This document shows, one piece after another, positions 50,028 through 62,366 of a stretch of 64,000 nt of DNA (the stretch's first letter is position 1; the number at the start of each line of letters is the position of its first letter). The translations under genes and the position numbers were made by a program. The notes beneath the pieces are model-generated. The model was not told the origin of the DNA, did not search any database, and was given only the letters and a program-made list of their open reading frames with translations. Source of the DNA: Dryas octopetala (Eukaryota > Streptophyta > Magnoliopsida > Rosales > Rosaceae). Location: positions 10,085,738-10,149,737 of the forward strand of contig OY992833.1 of the NCBI GenBank assembly GCA_963921425.1. The letters run 5' to 3'.

Positions 50028-51689
50028 CCACATAAGTCATGGTCATACAGTTACATCGAACATGCAACATATGGTATATATTACAAGAAGTTGAACTCCA
50101 TACTGGATATTCTTTTCATTAACATGGCATCAAATCAGTTAGATGGTGGCCAACACCCAAAAGCATTAAGAGCGGTAATAGACAATCAACATGAAATAGA
50201 AGTTGAAATTAACACAACTAATAAAATTGAATAACCATAACTAGGCTACATCGTAGCCCTAGCAAAGATAGTTAGTTCATGATAAACATAATAGAATCTA
50301 TAGCATAAATCATAAACACAACCTTGCGAGAGTGATGGCAAATTGTCAATTATCGCCCCAGAGCTCTCTTTGTCGCTAGCCTTCACGTCAGAAAAGTAAA
50401 AGTGCCCTTCGCTCCTTTCCTTCCTCGAGTTTTATGTTTACACCAATATATATCCCTTAGCCCAGGCCCAATGGAACACCTAACTTGATATGTGACTAAT
50501 CCTAATTTTGTCCAAATTCCTAAAAGATTGGAATAAAGGAAAAATTAGAAAGACTTGGCTCTCATTCCTCCTTCAACTGGGAAAACAAGTACGGTGGCTT
50601 AGACATCTAAATTGACCACATTTCAGCCAAAGCTTTATCTCTTTTCTTTCCTTGATTGCTAAGAAAACCACCATTTAGGGCTTTATTTGCATAAATCCTT
50701 CATAACCTGCATGATTAAACAAACACACCAAAACTAAGTAAAAGACAACAAAAAACGGGAATTAAACATGAAATTAAGCTAGAAAGGTATGCGAATAAGG
50801 TGTAAATAAGAGCATATCAATGACTAAACTTATGAATTGCATCAAACACTTATCAATTAAATCAAAGAGAAAAAAACTATATATTAAATCAAATCAACCA
50901 CATAGAAAAATCTAATCATTGAAGTCCAAAATTTGAATCAAAGTAACAAATCACATAAATAAATTGTAGGTTATCCACCTAGTCTTAGCTAGGGAGTTTA
51001 GTTCTCCATAACAAAGAAAATAAAACCCTAAAAAATAAAAGAGATTTTGGAGAGAAGAGAAGTGTCGAATATATGGGTCAAGTACAAGTGCTAGGCCTTT
51101 ATATGTAATGTACAATTTTCCTCATGCCACAAAGAAATCATAGTCTTCATTGGAGAAAGAATCTACAACTACTTTAAAGATTTGTAAACTAATAGTAGTG
51201 GTTCCACTTTAACTCTTACTCCACCAAGAAACTTTCACTCTTTCAATTAAAATATAATGGTACGGGCGTCTTTAACTCTTACTCCACATCTTCCTTCCTT
51301 ACACCAAGAAGAACACCAACGTGTGCTTTCCTCAAGGCTAAATAGAACTTAATTCCTCCTTTATTGTTCTCTCCAAGGGAATCTTACAAGAGCAAAAAGG
51401 CAGCACCCATATGCTGGAGACAAGAGCCACAGACCCACCAATTTTTTCTTCTCATTTGATCACACCTATGCTTCTATTTGATGGGCTTATCTTTTATTCT
51501 ATTTCTCATACACATTAAATTAATATCATAATAAATTATGGCTAGATATCAAACAAACATTTGACAATAATATTAACTTTTACTTCAATCTCCAAATATT
51601 CTATGACTATGAAAGAAATAATTCTAATAAACTACATTTGTCAATTTAAAGTGCACAAAATATAATAGTAAATATTGCACTTTTGAGCT
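50028..51689. other. AT-rich unclassified sequence
   Basis: No gene, RNA or complete element recognised. Several stretches (e.g. 50330-50470) resemble LTR-type debris, without ends or coding domains. Confidence 0.35.
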
Positions 51690-51995
51690 ATTATCACTCC
51701 ACTTAAGCTTGAGTCCAAAAGCCCACGATACTCGAATCCACAAGGGTTAAGTCCACAACCCTATACTTGAATTCACAAGTTTTAACAACCTCAAAGTGTT
51801 TGGTTTTGGGGTTTCTTTTCTAGGGAATATGGTTAATGCAAGGTCAATAAGATAAAATCAACTACCAAACTAGAAAAGATTGAATGTATAAGATGAACAA
51901 GACATGATATTCAATGTGTTCTTTGTAAGGATGGATTTTCTAAGCACAGTTCATGATATAGGTGATATAATCAAGAATAATAGTTTATATATAAT
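51690..51995. repeat. Dispersed repeat, copy 2
   Basis: Direct partner of 45010-45345, same order of shared blocks, diverged. It stops near 51995, where unrelated sequence begins. Confidence 0.75.
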
Positions 51996-52589
51996 AAAGA
52001 AGGAGAAGGTCGAGAGCTTCGGTTTTCAGAAAATGAAAAACTAAAGAAGTAAAGTGAGACGAGCTCTCGGGTTGCTTATAAAAGCACTATTGAGCACTCG
52101 TTAGACCACCAAGTGCTTAGTACTAAAGTCAACCCATTTATGGCGTTGCGTACTGTATGCTGCGTGTTTTGCAATTTCGCCACTTCGTGTGTCTCGTGTT
52201 TTGCATGAAAAAGATTTGATATAAAATAAATTAATTTTATAACAATTTCTCATTTTAATTTAAGACACACAGGGTTTCCTAAACATACATGTGTGTACAT
52301 AGTGTAAATGACCGATATTAAATTTGAAACAAGTTGATGCATGAAATGAGCGGAGTATCTAGCCACGTAAGAGGCTAGGTAACTAAGTCGCTTACCTTCT
52401 TGAAATAACCACGATCGTATTTGAATGTTATGATGAAGTTTTCGTCATGTCAAAAATCACGAAGATGGTAGAACTAATACCACTACAGACTTAGGCGTGT
52501 TTGTGTCAATGGAAAAATGCCAATACAAAACAATGGTTCTTACAGATCCTGTGTGCATATGTTACTTTGATCCAACCAGAATCTTATCA

Positions 52590-52713
52590 CCAAAAAGGCT
52601 TAACTCATTCTAAGGAACTTGGGAGTTTAATGCTCGAGATACGGGTATTATACTTTCGAGATTCTTGGCCGGGTGCCACTGAGGCATACCCAATTTTAGG
52701 CTGCTACAACTAG
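52590..52713 (+). mobile_element. Diverged LTR-end remnant
   Basis: GGCTTAACTCATTCTAAGGAA, then CGGGTATTATACTTTCGAGA, then GGGTGCCACTGAGGC. Similar to 13815-13932 and to the inverted end of element B's LTR. The sequence from about 52000 may be more of the same old LTR. Broken. Confidence 0.5.
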
Positions 52714-53633
52714 AACTGATAATAAACCGCACTTTAATCCAAATGTGATGTATTAACGAGATATGAATCTATGATTTTAATCCGATAATCTGGTTATAAC
52801 CCAAATCCAATATTTCATTAACTTAAAAAATCAAATCCGAGTGCTCAGCAATGTTTTTTTAACACAGCTGTTTCCTTCGCTGTGTTTTGAGGGTAAACTC
52901 TTATCTTTTCACCTCATTCCCTCATAAGGTATATAATGAGTTTGGTGGAGGTGTTAAGGTTTTTTTTTTTTAGTCGAATGTTATGTTAAGGTTTAGGTTC
53001 GAGATTTTGTGCCGATTTTGGGCGAACATGGAACTAAACCATAACATAAACGCCGACAAACCAGTGCCAAGCACTCAGGCACTCGGCAGTGGTCGCTGAG
53101 CGCTCGGCGTCAGGTGCGCACGTTCACACCTGAATGAGTCTGTATAGTTATATATACTTAAAATATATATATACCTTAATGTATATATATATATACGCAT
53201 ATTATTTGATAATGATTCCTCGCAATACATGTACTCAACAAATAGGGATGATGAAGACAGTGAACATTTTGAATCTCATAGGAGCTCTATGTGGGATTAA
53301 GTTACGCATGTAATTCACCATATAAATAAAATTGAAGTGTGCCCAATCAAATTTCATAAATTAGTAAGTAAATTCTAAGTAACAGTGTATGGCAATACGC
53401 ATTATATTCATTCGATTTCATATTAAACCCACTATATAATTAAGTTTCTTCAATTTTTTTTTACAGTAGTAGATAATTGATTAAATATATATCGCTTAAA
53501 GTTTCATTCAAAATTTTCTTATAATTTTCTCTTTTTTTTTCTAATTTTTACCCGTATCAATATTTGCTTGAAATTTTCATCAAAATATTTGTGTTTTTGG
53601 ACCACCGAAATATCTGTGGATATCGAAATTTAA
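52714..53633. other. Intergenic AT-rich sequence
   Basis: Contains a TA-rich stretch (53140-53205) and long T-runs. No gene, RNA or mobile-element ends recognised. Confidence 0.4.
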
Positions 53634-53971
53634 GGGTGCATTTGGTAATATTTTACAAAACAGTTTTTCATTTTACAAATTCAAAAAATGACAAAAATGT
53701 GTTTGGTTGCCGTATTGAGAAAATAGATTTTGAAAAACACAAAATAGAATTTATAGTTTACAGTGTAAATTCAGAAAACAATTAAATGATGTTTTCAGTG
53801 AATTTAGAAAACATAAAGAACACGGATACAAATAAAAAAAATTTACAACTGAAAAAAAAAATGAAAAAACATGTGATTTGCACCTCCTCCCCACCTAGCC
53901 AGACGGCAGCCCTACCTCCCACCGCTGCCCACCTCACCCATCTCTTTTCATCTTTCCTCTATTCCTCTATT

Positions 53972-53975
<4 letters not shown>

Positions 53976-54010
<35 letters not shown>
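53976..54010. repeat. (TC)n microsatellite
   Basis: Uninterrupted CT tract inside the TIR element. Confidence 0.9.
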
Positions 54011-54012
<2 letters not shown>

Positions 54013-54074
54013 CCATCTCTCAAAATATATATTTTGTAATCCCTCTATAGTTTCCAATTCTCGTTTCAATAAAT

Positions 54075-54235
54075 AGATCAAGACTCCCCGTAACATCCAT
54101 AACAGGAAGCTCACGAGCCTTAACAACCCTTACATAGAGAAAATACATCTGTTCAACTAGATCATAGGTGCTTACAGTCTTGTCTCCATTAATAATACAG
54201 CCACCAACAACTCTTACACCTCCAAAGTAGTCACG
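54075..54235 (-). pseudogene. MCTP (multiple C2 domain) gene fragment
   Basis: The minus strand encodes NGDKTVSTYDLVEQM and then YVRVVKARELPVMDVTGSLD. This is the start of a C2 domain typical of plant MCTP/QUIRKY/FTIP proteins, which act at plasmodesmata and ER contacts. Only about 50 codons are present, with no start and no rest of the protein, so it cannot be functional. It lies inside the TIR element at 53634-54519. An alternative is an older retro-copy fragment later engulfed by repeats. Confidence 0.8.
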
Positions 54236-54522
54236 CCGGCCGAAGTGGGTTGGGTTTTATGAAATTTCTCTCTTTTTTAATTATATGTTTTATGAAATTG
54301 GTTAATAATAATGTATAATTAATATCTTTTGTGAATAAAATTATTTGGTTGTAATAATTAGTTAATATCAAATGTGTTTTCATTATTTTTGTTTTATATA
54401 ATTATTTTTTAATTATGCTACCAAACGTCTTTTTATATTTTGAGAATGCAAAATTTAATTTGTTATTTTCATTTTACAATATAATTTTTTTAAAATTATT
54501 TACATTATCAGATGGGCCCTAA

Positions 54523-54673
54523 GTTATTGGACTTGAGAGGCTGGTTCCGGGTTCAGCTATCCGAATCGGGTAAGCGGGTATACTATACAACTGCCCCGAA
54601 TCGGGGAACTCAAAAGAGTCAAAACCACATTGACTATACATTAAGCTTTCTTCTCCATTGCCGATGCCCTTCT

Positions 54674-54738
<65 letters not shown>

Positions 54739-54907
54739 CCTCTCTCTCTATATATTTGATTTAAGTATGCATATCAAGTCCATGTGGGTTTCTTTCAATT
54801 TTATTGAGTTATTTTAGTTGGGTATTTCATTTCATTTGGTTTGATATTCTTTTCCACATATTGCAGCTCGCGCTTTTCGCTTGTTACCGTCAACTGGAAT
54901 TGCCAAG
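54523..54907 (+). promoter_or_regulatory. GOT1 leader with a probable 5' UTR intron
   Basis: A plausible donor, CTACAG|GTCTCTC, falls at 54677/54678 and an acceptor, TATTGCAG, ends at 54866; the coding exon begins after it. The intron would open with a (TC)n microsatellite (54679-54735). The transcription start and promoter probably lie between 54520 and 54670, right beside the TIR element. Confidence 0.55.
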
Positions 54908-57900
54908 ATGGCGTACGAATTAAGTGAGCAAAAAAGTAAGCATTGTATTTTCTTCCCTTCTTTTTATCTTCACATTTGCATTAAAGAAATGATGTATGGC
55001 TCATAACCTTGAGGTTTTTCCTCTAACTTTGCAGAGGTTGGGTTGGGTCTCCTTGGGTTTGGCATCTTTTTCACATTTCTCGGTGTAGTGCTTTTCTTTG
55101 ACAGAGGTTTGCTTGCTCTAGGGAATGTAAGGGTTTTCCTAAATTTGTAGCCCTTCTTTGAATTCATTTATACGACCAACAATTTATTTCCTTGTATTTT
55201 GTATCTCCCAATACAGTTATTTTGGTTGACTGGGGTGTTCCTTTTACTTGGTTGGCGATCTACATTGAATATCTTCACTAGCAAAGAAAACATCAAGGTA
55301 TGAGAGAGGAGGAGCTTAGACTGAACTCATGTTAGGATTTTCTTTTTCCATTTTTTTTCCTTTTATAAATAATTTGATTTGGTTGTGTGGTCATAAGTAA
55401 TTGGGTCCAAAATCCAAATGACTTGTTGGAGTACCGCTACAATTCCTAAAATAATGGGGAAAAAAAAAAGTTGAAATTCCCTTGTTTAAGGTTAGTTCAG
55501 TATTCTAAACAAGCTAAGAGGGGAGGGAGTGAAGTGAATAGGCAGAAAGTAAAACTATGAAACTTTTTTGCAATCACAATTCACAAACCAATCTAATCTA
55601 GCAAACTCATATGCAACAGAAATTAATTTGCAAGTTTAGCAATCCAAGCTCCTCTGTGTGTGTATATATTAGATTCATATACATTTAACAATTGATCTGT
55701 TTAACTCACACAATCAATCACACTAAAAACTTATACATGGAAAACTCAACAGAAAAAACCATGCGTCCCTAGTCCAGCACAAGTGCAAATCTATGCTGAA
55801 AGAAACTATCCAAGACTCAAGGAAATGGACTTATCCAAGGACTCTTGATCCTCTTCTAGTCTTGACTGTTCTAACCTTGACTCTCTTCGAGACATGTTAA
55901 GACTTAGGCGGATACATGTTTTCTTTAGCTTGTGTCAGTTTCATTCTTGTCTTCAAGCTCCTTCATGTGATCTCCACCTTCCGTGCTAGCCTTGTTGGTC
56001 CACCTTCAAGCCACTAGCAACCACAACTTAAAACTCGTCTTATTGGTCACCACTCCATGACACAAAACCAATCTCTCTCACAAAGTGTGCTTATGAAAGT
56101 AAAACAAAGGTGATAGTCTAGAACATGAAGGTGCAAAAACACGTAGGAATATTGGCTACTCCGAGGCAAGAACAAAGGCTTCTTAAATTACCAAAGAAAG
56201 CAAAGGCACAACAGCATCAAAAGAATGCACCTCAAAGTAAAAGTCCAAGAAACACAAAGATGCTCTAGGTTGCAAAACTTCTATCAGAGTTGAAAAAAAT
56301 ATACTTATATGAAGCCCTAGTTTTCCTAAGCCCTAGGTACTCATAGAACACCTTGAAAAACAGATAAGGAATGTGTGAGAAGTTTGTAACCAAAAAGATT
56401 TTAAAACTTTGTTAAAAAAGAAGTTTAAAAAATCCTGATGCAATTTTCATCTGGTTGAATGGTACAATTGAAAAGCCAACTCTCTAGAAAATTCTGGTCA
56501 GACAAAACAATTGATTGAACAAAAGTAGTGCTGACTGATCGGACCCTAATGGTCGATTATCAGGTTGTGATGGAGAAAATATCAGTTGGTCAAATAGGTA
56601 CCTCGACTGGTCGAAATTCTGCTTAAACATATTCTGCAGAAATTTCGATTTAAAAGCCATTTTCTGAACCTTTAAATCAAACTTTTAAAAATAATTCTAA
56701 AACATACTCTAAAATGCATGAATCTAAGGTATGTCAATTTAAATGAGATATTTAGAATTTGATACTTGGACTTACCGTAGCATGCATCACATGTTCTGGC
56801 CTTCTTGGTGGTCTTTAATACACTTGGGATGCCCATCTTCACTTTGAGTAACTTGACCAACTTGGCATGACTCTTACATACTCAGGGTTAGACATTGAAG
56901 TGGCCAACCTTAACTATGAACCTAACAATAACAACACATATGAGATGGCATTAACTTTTTTTTTTGAACTTTATAATCTAATCAATATATTCTACATGCT
57001 TGCACTTCATTTCAAATTTCTTTATTGAAATTTAAGGAGTGAGCAACATTTATATTCTTAAGGTTTTCAACACTTAAATGGGGGAGAATTTATGTCCAAA
57101 CTATTTTACATATTAATTTAAAGTTTCCAAGATTGTACACTCTTAATCCATCCCTGGCCAACACTAAAAATATTAACCAGACCTAGTTGTCAATTTCAAC
57201 TCATCTAGACAGATCCTTGCTGTTATAGGGAAACAGATCAAATTAAACTAATATATCATTCTATGTCCTGTCAGTAACAACAACTTGGGACGTCTTTGAT
57301 TCTGTAAGTATCCAAACAGCTGGATGCATTCTTGATTACTTGTAATTGGGGAATTTCATCAATTGATTTATTAGTTTATTTATTTTACGTACCCATCCCC
57401 TAATTACAGTTCTGGTATGCTATTTATTTTATTAATTTTTGGCATGGTTTTGCATGGGCTACAAGATTTGGTTCTGTATAGTTATGTTGACCTTACAAAA
57501 TACGACAAACTGACATTGCGTTGGAAGAAACTAATTATGAAGTTTTAAAAATGCATTCTTCTTCAGTTGGTCATAACTCTGTTTGATGTTTGATTGTCCT
57601 TAACGTACCCATTTTTAGGTCAGGGGATTGGGTCGTGACGAATCAACATTGTCTGAAATCATCTGTTTATAAGATGTTGTATATTATTTCCAAAATATAG
57701 CATTGATGAGCTCCAGATGCTGACTAATTATGCATTTTTGAATATGAAAGAACGATATCTGCATTGTGTTGTATAAGGAGATAGATATTTTGCTGATTTT
57801 CTTCTTTCTTCTGCAGGGTTCTGTGTCCTTTCTTCTTGGCCTCTTTTTCCTTTTCGTTCGGTGGCCAATAGTTGGTATAATCTTGGAATTATATGGTTGT

Positions 57901-58093
57901 CTCATTCTTTTTGGGTTAGTTTCTGCTCTCAGCATCAACTATGCTCTATACAGGATGTCGTGAATTTAGATACAAGTTAGCTTAACTTCTAAATGTAGTT
58001 GTAGTAAATCTAGAGTTTTGAAGGCTCTATGGAATATTGTGGTAGCGTTCTTAAAAACTCTATAGAAATCTAGAGGTGGAGGTCAACCTTGAA

Positions 58094-58132
<39 letters not shown>

Positions 58133-59411
58133 ATAGACTTCCATGCACAAAAATACAATCCCACTTCTTGAATGCAATTTTCACAATTATTGTTCTTTTT
58201 GGGATTCATTTCGAGTTTTACTTGGTTCTAAAATAATCGTCTGCGATTGTGGGTTATGACTTATGAATTTTGGAATGAAAAATAGAAAACAATAACAATA
58301 TAACTTATCATTATGCTATAACAGTATACTCAATGTAACTCAATGTAATTCAATGATCTTCAGTAAGAAGTTTGTTTTTGGTTCAAACAACTTACTTGCT
58401 TAAATTTGAATATGCCATGATGGATTTATTTGTGAGATAATTTGCTTTTCTTTATGTGTTAACGCAGTTAGGAGATCTTTATTGAGTACTTTGACCTCTT
58501 AAAACTTATTTCCAAACCTCATAATAAGTTATTGACAGAGGTGTTAAGGTTACGCTAGAGTTTGTTCTAAGCTTCTTGGTTTGCACTGATAGTTGGTCGC
58601 GTATTATTAACTTGTTCTGCACATATGTTCATTATGTACATCTTATATTACAAGCTTTCAGTAGATGTTACTGTTACAAATATAAAGGTATATTTGTCTA
58701 ATGGAAGCTGGTTTTTAAGTGATGTTTCTCCCCTGAGCACCTTGTTTATTATGGAGTGAGTAAGGATGATTTTGCTCTGGAAATTGAAGCATCAATATGT
58801 CATATGGGAAAAAAAGGTTTTTATTTTTATTTTTTATTATTTATTATTTTTATAGATATTTATGTCCAGTGGAAGCTATGTGCTTGTTAGTTTTCCTAAT
58901 TGGTACATTAGTTTCCTTTCTAATAACTACTGATATATATGAATGCCTATTTGTATTTTGGTTATTTTGGATGTTTGGTTTTCATGGGTCCTTTTATAAT
59001 TCCATGATTACTAATTTTAAATATGTGTGATTTTAGTTGTATGAATTTATGGTATGCTTTATGAACTGTATAGATCTTTATTCTGCCACAAGAATCCCTA
59101 TATATCCATGCAAGAACTTTGTCAGAACTTTGTCGTATTCAGTATAAAATTGTGTAGAAGTGTCCACTCAACTTTGTGGAGTCTGCAAAAGTTATTAATG
59201 ATTTGTGAAGTTTGCTCGAGTCTACCACCTTAACAATGACCTCTGCAAGTTTTAAAGAAATTTGAATTGTCCCCTTACTTTTCTCGTTCATTTTTTGTTG
59301 CATTGACTTTTTTCTAAATGTTTTTCTTGTAGTGGTTTTTGGCCATCTGTGAAGGTGTTCCTCTATGAAGTTCCAATTTTGGGATGGATTATACGGTTTC
59401 TATTCTGGTGA
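54908..59411 (+). CDS. GOT1: GOT1-like Golgi vesicle transport protein
   Basis: Coding exons 54908-54935, 55035-55126, 55217-55297, 57817-57914 and 59333-59407, all with GT/AG borders and matching phases. The protein starts [19 protein letters not shown] and is 124-125 residues, all Got1/Sft2 family. Four hydrophobic segments lie near residues 12-32, 41-55, 68-83 and 84-103, with the family's [11 protein letters not shown] loop after helix 1 and RWPIVGII between helices 3 and 4. Yeast Got1 acts in ER-Golgi vesicle traffic; an early-secretory membrane role is inferred here. The stop is either TGA at 59409 if read through, or TG|A across the next splice junction. This is somewhat shorter than the roughly 140 residues I recall for plant homologues. 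Confidence 0.9.
58098..58131. repeat. (CT)n microsatellite in a GOT1 intron
   Basis: Uninterrupted CT tract in the intron before the last coding exon. Confidence 0.85.
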
Positions 59412-60038
59412 GTTGAACTTTATATGTTGTATTCATTGTTTAAGACATTCTATGCGCTAAAGAATTTTATTTTTAATGGATGTTCTGCCAACACTGAACC
59501 CATAATTTAATTGATACCCTTGTAAAATAAATGGTTTTAACTTCACTTATTGACCACTGAAGCTTGTTTTACTCACAAACTATCCCCCTTTTTTTATTTT
59601 TATTTTTTATTTTTTTTATGCAGAAAAATTTCATTTTAACAATGATAACTGTTACATTTGTTCATCAAGAGTACATGTGTTAATGGCCAAAAAAAAAAGA
59701 GTACATGTGTTCACCACACACAAATATGTAACATTTGTTCATCATAACATATTTTTATTCCCCCCCCCCCCCCCCCCCCAAAAAAAAATATGTATAATCA
59801 GAGTTGGTATGGAAGCAGCAGGTACAGTATGGTGTACGTGTAATTTATGTTGGTCACATGTAGTTGCTTCCTAATAGAGAGTATGTTGAAAAATTATCTT
59901 AAAAAGAATTCATAGGTGAAATGATTGTAAAAGTTAAAAGTTTACCTGTTAGAAATGTGTGTTATCTGTTCCTAACAGATATTTCCATTTCAATGTAGAA
60001 GAAACCTTGTTGAACTTTCATTGTTCGTTATTTGTATT

Positions 60039-60448
60039 AGAGTGAGGCTATGCAGACCACCCTCAGCTGTTGAGTTAACCACCCTAATATATTTTGTCCA
60101 ATTTTTTTTCTATTTTACCCTTTATTGTAAAAACATGATGAAATCACCCAGATTTATTCGGTGGTTATCTACCAAAACATCCACCAATGTTCGGCAGATA
60201 AGTGTCGAATAAACACAAACATTTCAGCAGATAACTGTTGAATGTCTTTTTCATTTCCATTTGGTGGTTATCTACTGAATAATCCACTAATGTTCAACAG
60301 ATAATTGTCGAATAATTATAAATATTTCGGTAAATAACTGTCGAATGACCTGACGAACAAAATTGAAATTTTTTGTTTTAAGGGTAAAATTGAAATTTTG
60401 AAATAGGGTGATCAACTCACCAGTTTAGGGTGGTTATAGCACCACTCT
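60039..60448. mobile_element. MITE with internal repeats
   Basis: Ends AGAGTGAGGCTAT and, inverted, AGAGTGGTGCTAT, each followed within a few bases by CCACCCT. The interior has two diverged tandem units of about 100 bases starting GGTGGTTATCTAC (about 60160 and 60262). Target duplication unclear, so the superfamily is open. Confidence 0.6.
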
Positions 60449-60834
60449 GTCTATTATTTAAAGTAGGGTAGAAATTTTTTCTGGTTCTCAGCATATCTGC
60501 CTGACATTAAAGATTCATGCCCTAGGGCTTGGGCCGCTTGGCCATTGTAGGAGTTACTTTCTTTAACTAATCATTCTATAGTATGAAGTCGTATGCTACT
60601 TTTTTAACTCTTGGATCAATGGGTTTACTTTTTAACAGTAGGGTTTAGATTTGTGAGTCACTCTTGGATCTATACATACAAATTCCTACCATAGACAAAC
60701 TCTGGTTATAATCATCAAGGTCAGAAAAAAAGTAGTATTTTGTACTTTGTTGGGAAGTAGCTGTAGACTTGTATTAGATCTGATAATTGATGGTAATGGC
60801 CAAGAACATAATATTATCTTCTAATGACTTGCAG

Positions 60835-61130
60835 ATTCTTGATCACCTTAGGGAGGAGGGGCTGTGGTTGAACACACATTGGTACGTGATCTCTACTTGT
60901 GAAATATCTCATTTTTCATTTCTATGATAAATTTCATATGGTTTCCTGATTCTATCAGAAGCTGCAGAAGATTCCAACAATTGGCTTCTTATGGGTTCAA
61001 GATTCTATCATCAGATCAGTGAAGATGAAAAGGCGAGACTACAGTGTAGCATGTGAACCACACTACACCAGTGATGAAAGGGGCCAATTTGTCATTTTCT
61101 ATACAAGTATAGGGTAAAATTCTATTTGCA
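60835..61130 (+). other. Probable GOT1 3' UTR exons
   Basis: An acceptor TTGCAG ends at 60834, a donor GTACGT follows 60881, and a second acceptor TATCAG ends at 60958. If used, GOT1's stop is completed by the first base of the 47-base exon. The last exon has an open frame of about 50 codons (KIPTIGFLWVQ) with no family I recognise, so I read it as UTR. Polyadenylation was not located. Confidence 0.4.
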
Positions 61131-61509
61131 CCTCTTTTCTTATCACACCCGTCCAATGTTATATTTCATTTTATCATTTTTTTTAAATTTTAAATCACTC
61201 TCTTGCCACCAAAAAAAAAAAATCACTCTCCTCCTCTACATCCCCCCCCCCCCCCTTCTCCCCACACAATGGCTATGACTGTTTCTTTTCTTCTTTTTTT
61301 CTTTTCTTTTGTTTTTTAGTTCCAAGAAAAAAAAAATTGAAAGATAGAAATGTTTCGGAAATCCTTTAAGGATTAGGGATGTGATGAGCAGAAAAATGTT
61401 TCGGAAATAAGTATATTATTGCTCTATAGTTCACACACCTTACCAACGAATACAATGTTTATATTTTTACAGAGAATGTTTGTAGGACAAAAAATTTAAT
61501 AGTTTAGCT

Positions 61510-61670
61510 AGGGGCGGTAATTCGGGTTTGCATATTGTGTTTGTGTTTTGTTGAGATGCACATATTAGACTATTTAGGTTAATACCAACGGACAAAATTA
61601 TTAATCGCGTCAAATTTTCTCAATAGGAACACAACTCGATTATTACACAGCCCATTGTTATTCCCACCCA
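61510..61670. mobile_element. Short hAT-like MITE or fragment
   Basis: AGGGGCGGTAATTCGGGTTTG at the left and an inverted GGGTGGGAATAAC at the right. The sequence resembles the GGGTGGCAATTCGGG family of plant hAT MITEs. No clear 8-bp duplication. Confidence 0.4.
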
Positions 61671-61860
61671 GCAGTCTTATTTCTCCACCCTTCAAAAAAA
61701 TAAAAAATAATTATAGTTATCCTCTTTATAAAATTACTAAAAAGGATATATTTAAAAAAAAAAAAAAAAGAATAAAACAAAGAGTATTGAAACTGCCATA
61801 GGTTGCCCACCTTCAATGACTTGTGGGATGCTCCACATCTCACCAGTGGAACACAATTAG

Positions 61861-62366
61861 ACCTAGCAATATTCTATCTGATTCGTTAACACGACACAAA
61901 ATATTTAGTGTTCGGGTTGAGATTTATCATGTTGTGTTGAAATTGTATAGATTTGTTAGTGACTTATTAATTTTCGTGTTGTGTTTGTGTTAACTCGCAA
62001 AATCCGTTAATAACCTGTTAAGAAATAAATATATTTTATTTGATTTTTCTTTATGAAATTAATAATTTAATTTGCACATTTTTTAGATTTTTCTTGTGTA
62101 AAGTTTAAACTATACATTTATGGAATAAAATGTATTTATTTATGTAATAAAATGTATTTAATTTAAAATTTTTGTTAAAAAAATGTATATTTTTTCTTAA
62201 CGGGTGAAACGGGTCATGTCGTGTTCATCTGTTATTTTTCGTGTCGTGTTCTTGTTGGCATTTTTTTTATCCGTTGGCTTAATGAGTCGTGTCATGTTCA
62301 CTCGTTAACTCAATAGGTTGTGTCATGTTTGACTCAAACTTGCAAAAACACAACCCGTTGCCAGGT
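61861..62366. mobile_element. hAT-like MITE
   Basis: Left ACCTAGCAAT and inverted right ACCTGGCAACGGGTTGTG ends, with many GTGTTCGTGTCGTGTT-like subterminal words inside. No transposase and no clear target duplication. Confidence 0.45.

Larger units (their letters stand above)
53634..54519. mobile_element. PIF/Harbinger-like TIR element carrying a host gene fragment
   Basis: Ends GGGTGCATTTGGTAAT and, inverted, GGGCCCATCTGATAAT, flanked by TAA on both sides (53631-53633 and 54520-54522), the 3-bp duplication typical of PIF/Harbinger. Diverged terminal inverted repeats seem to extend over about 100 bases (TTTGGTTGCCG left, TTTGGTAGCAT right). No transposase. The interior holds a (TC)n tract and an MCTP gene fragment. 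Confidence 0.65.

Noticed and set aside
59758-59788. Poly-C followed by poly-A (also near 61240)
   Set aside because: Homopolymer runs prone to sequencing error; no feature inferred.
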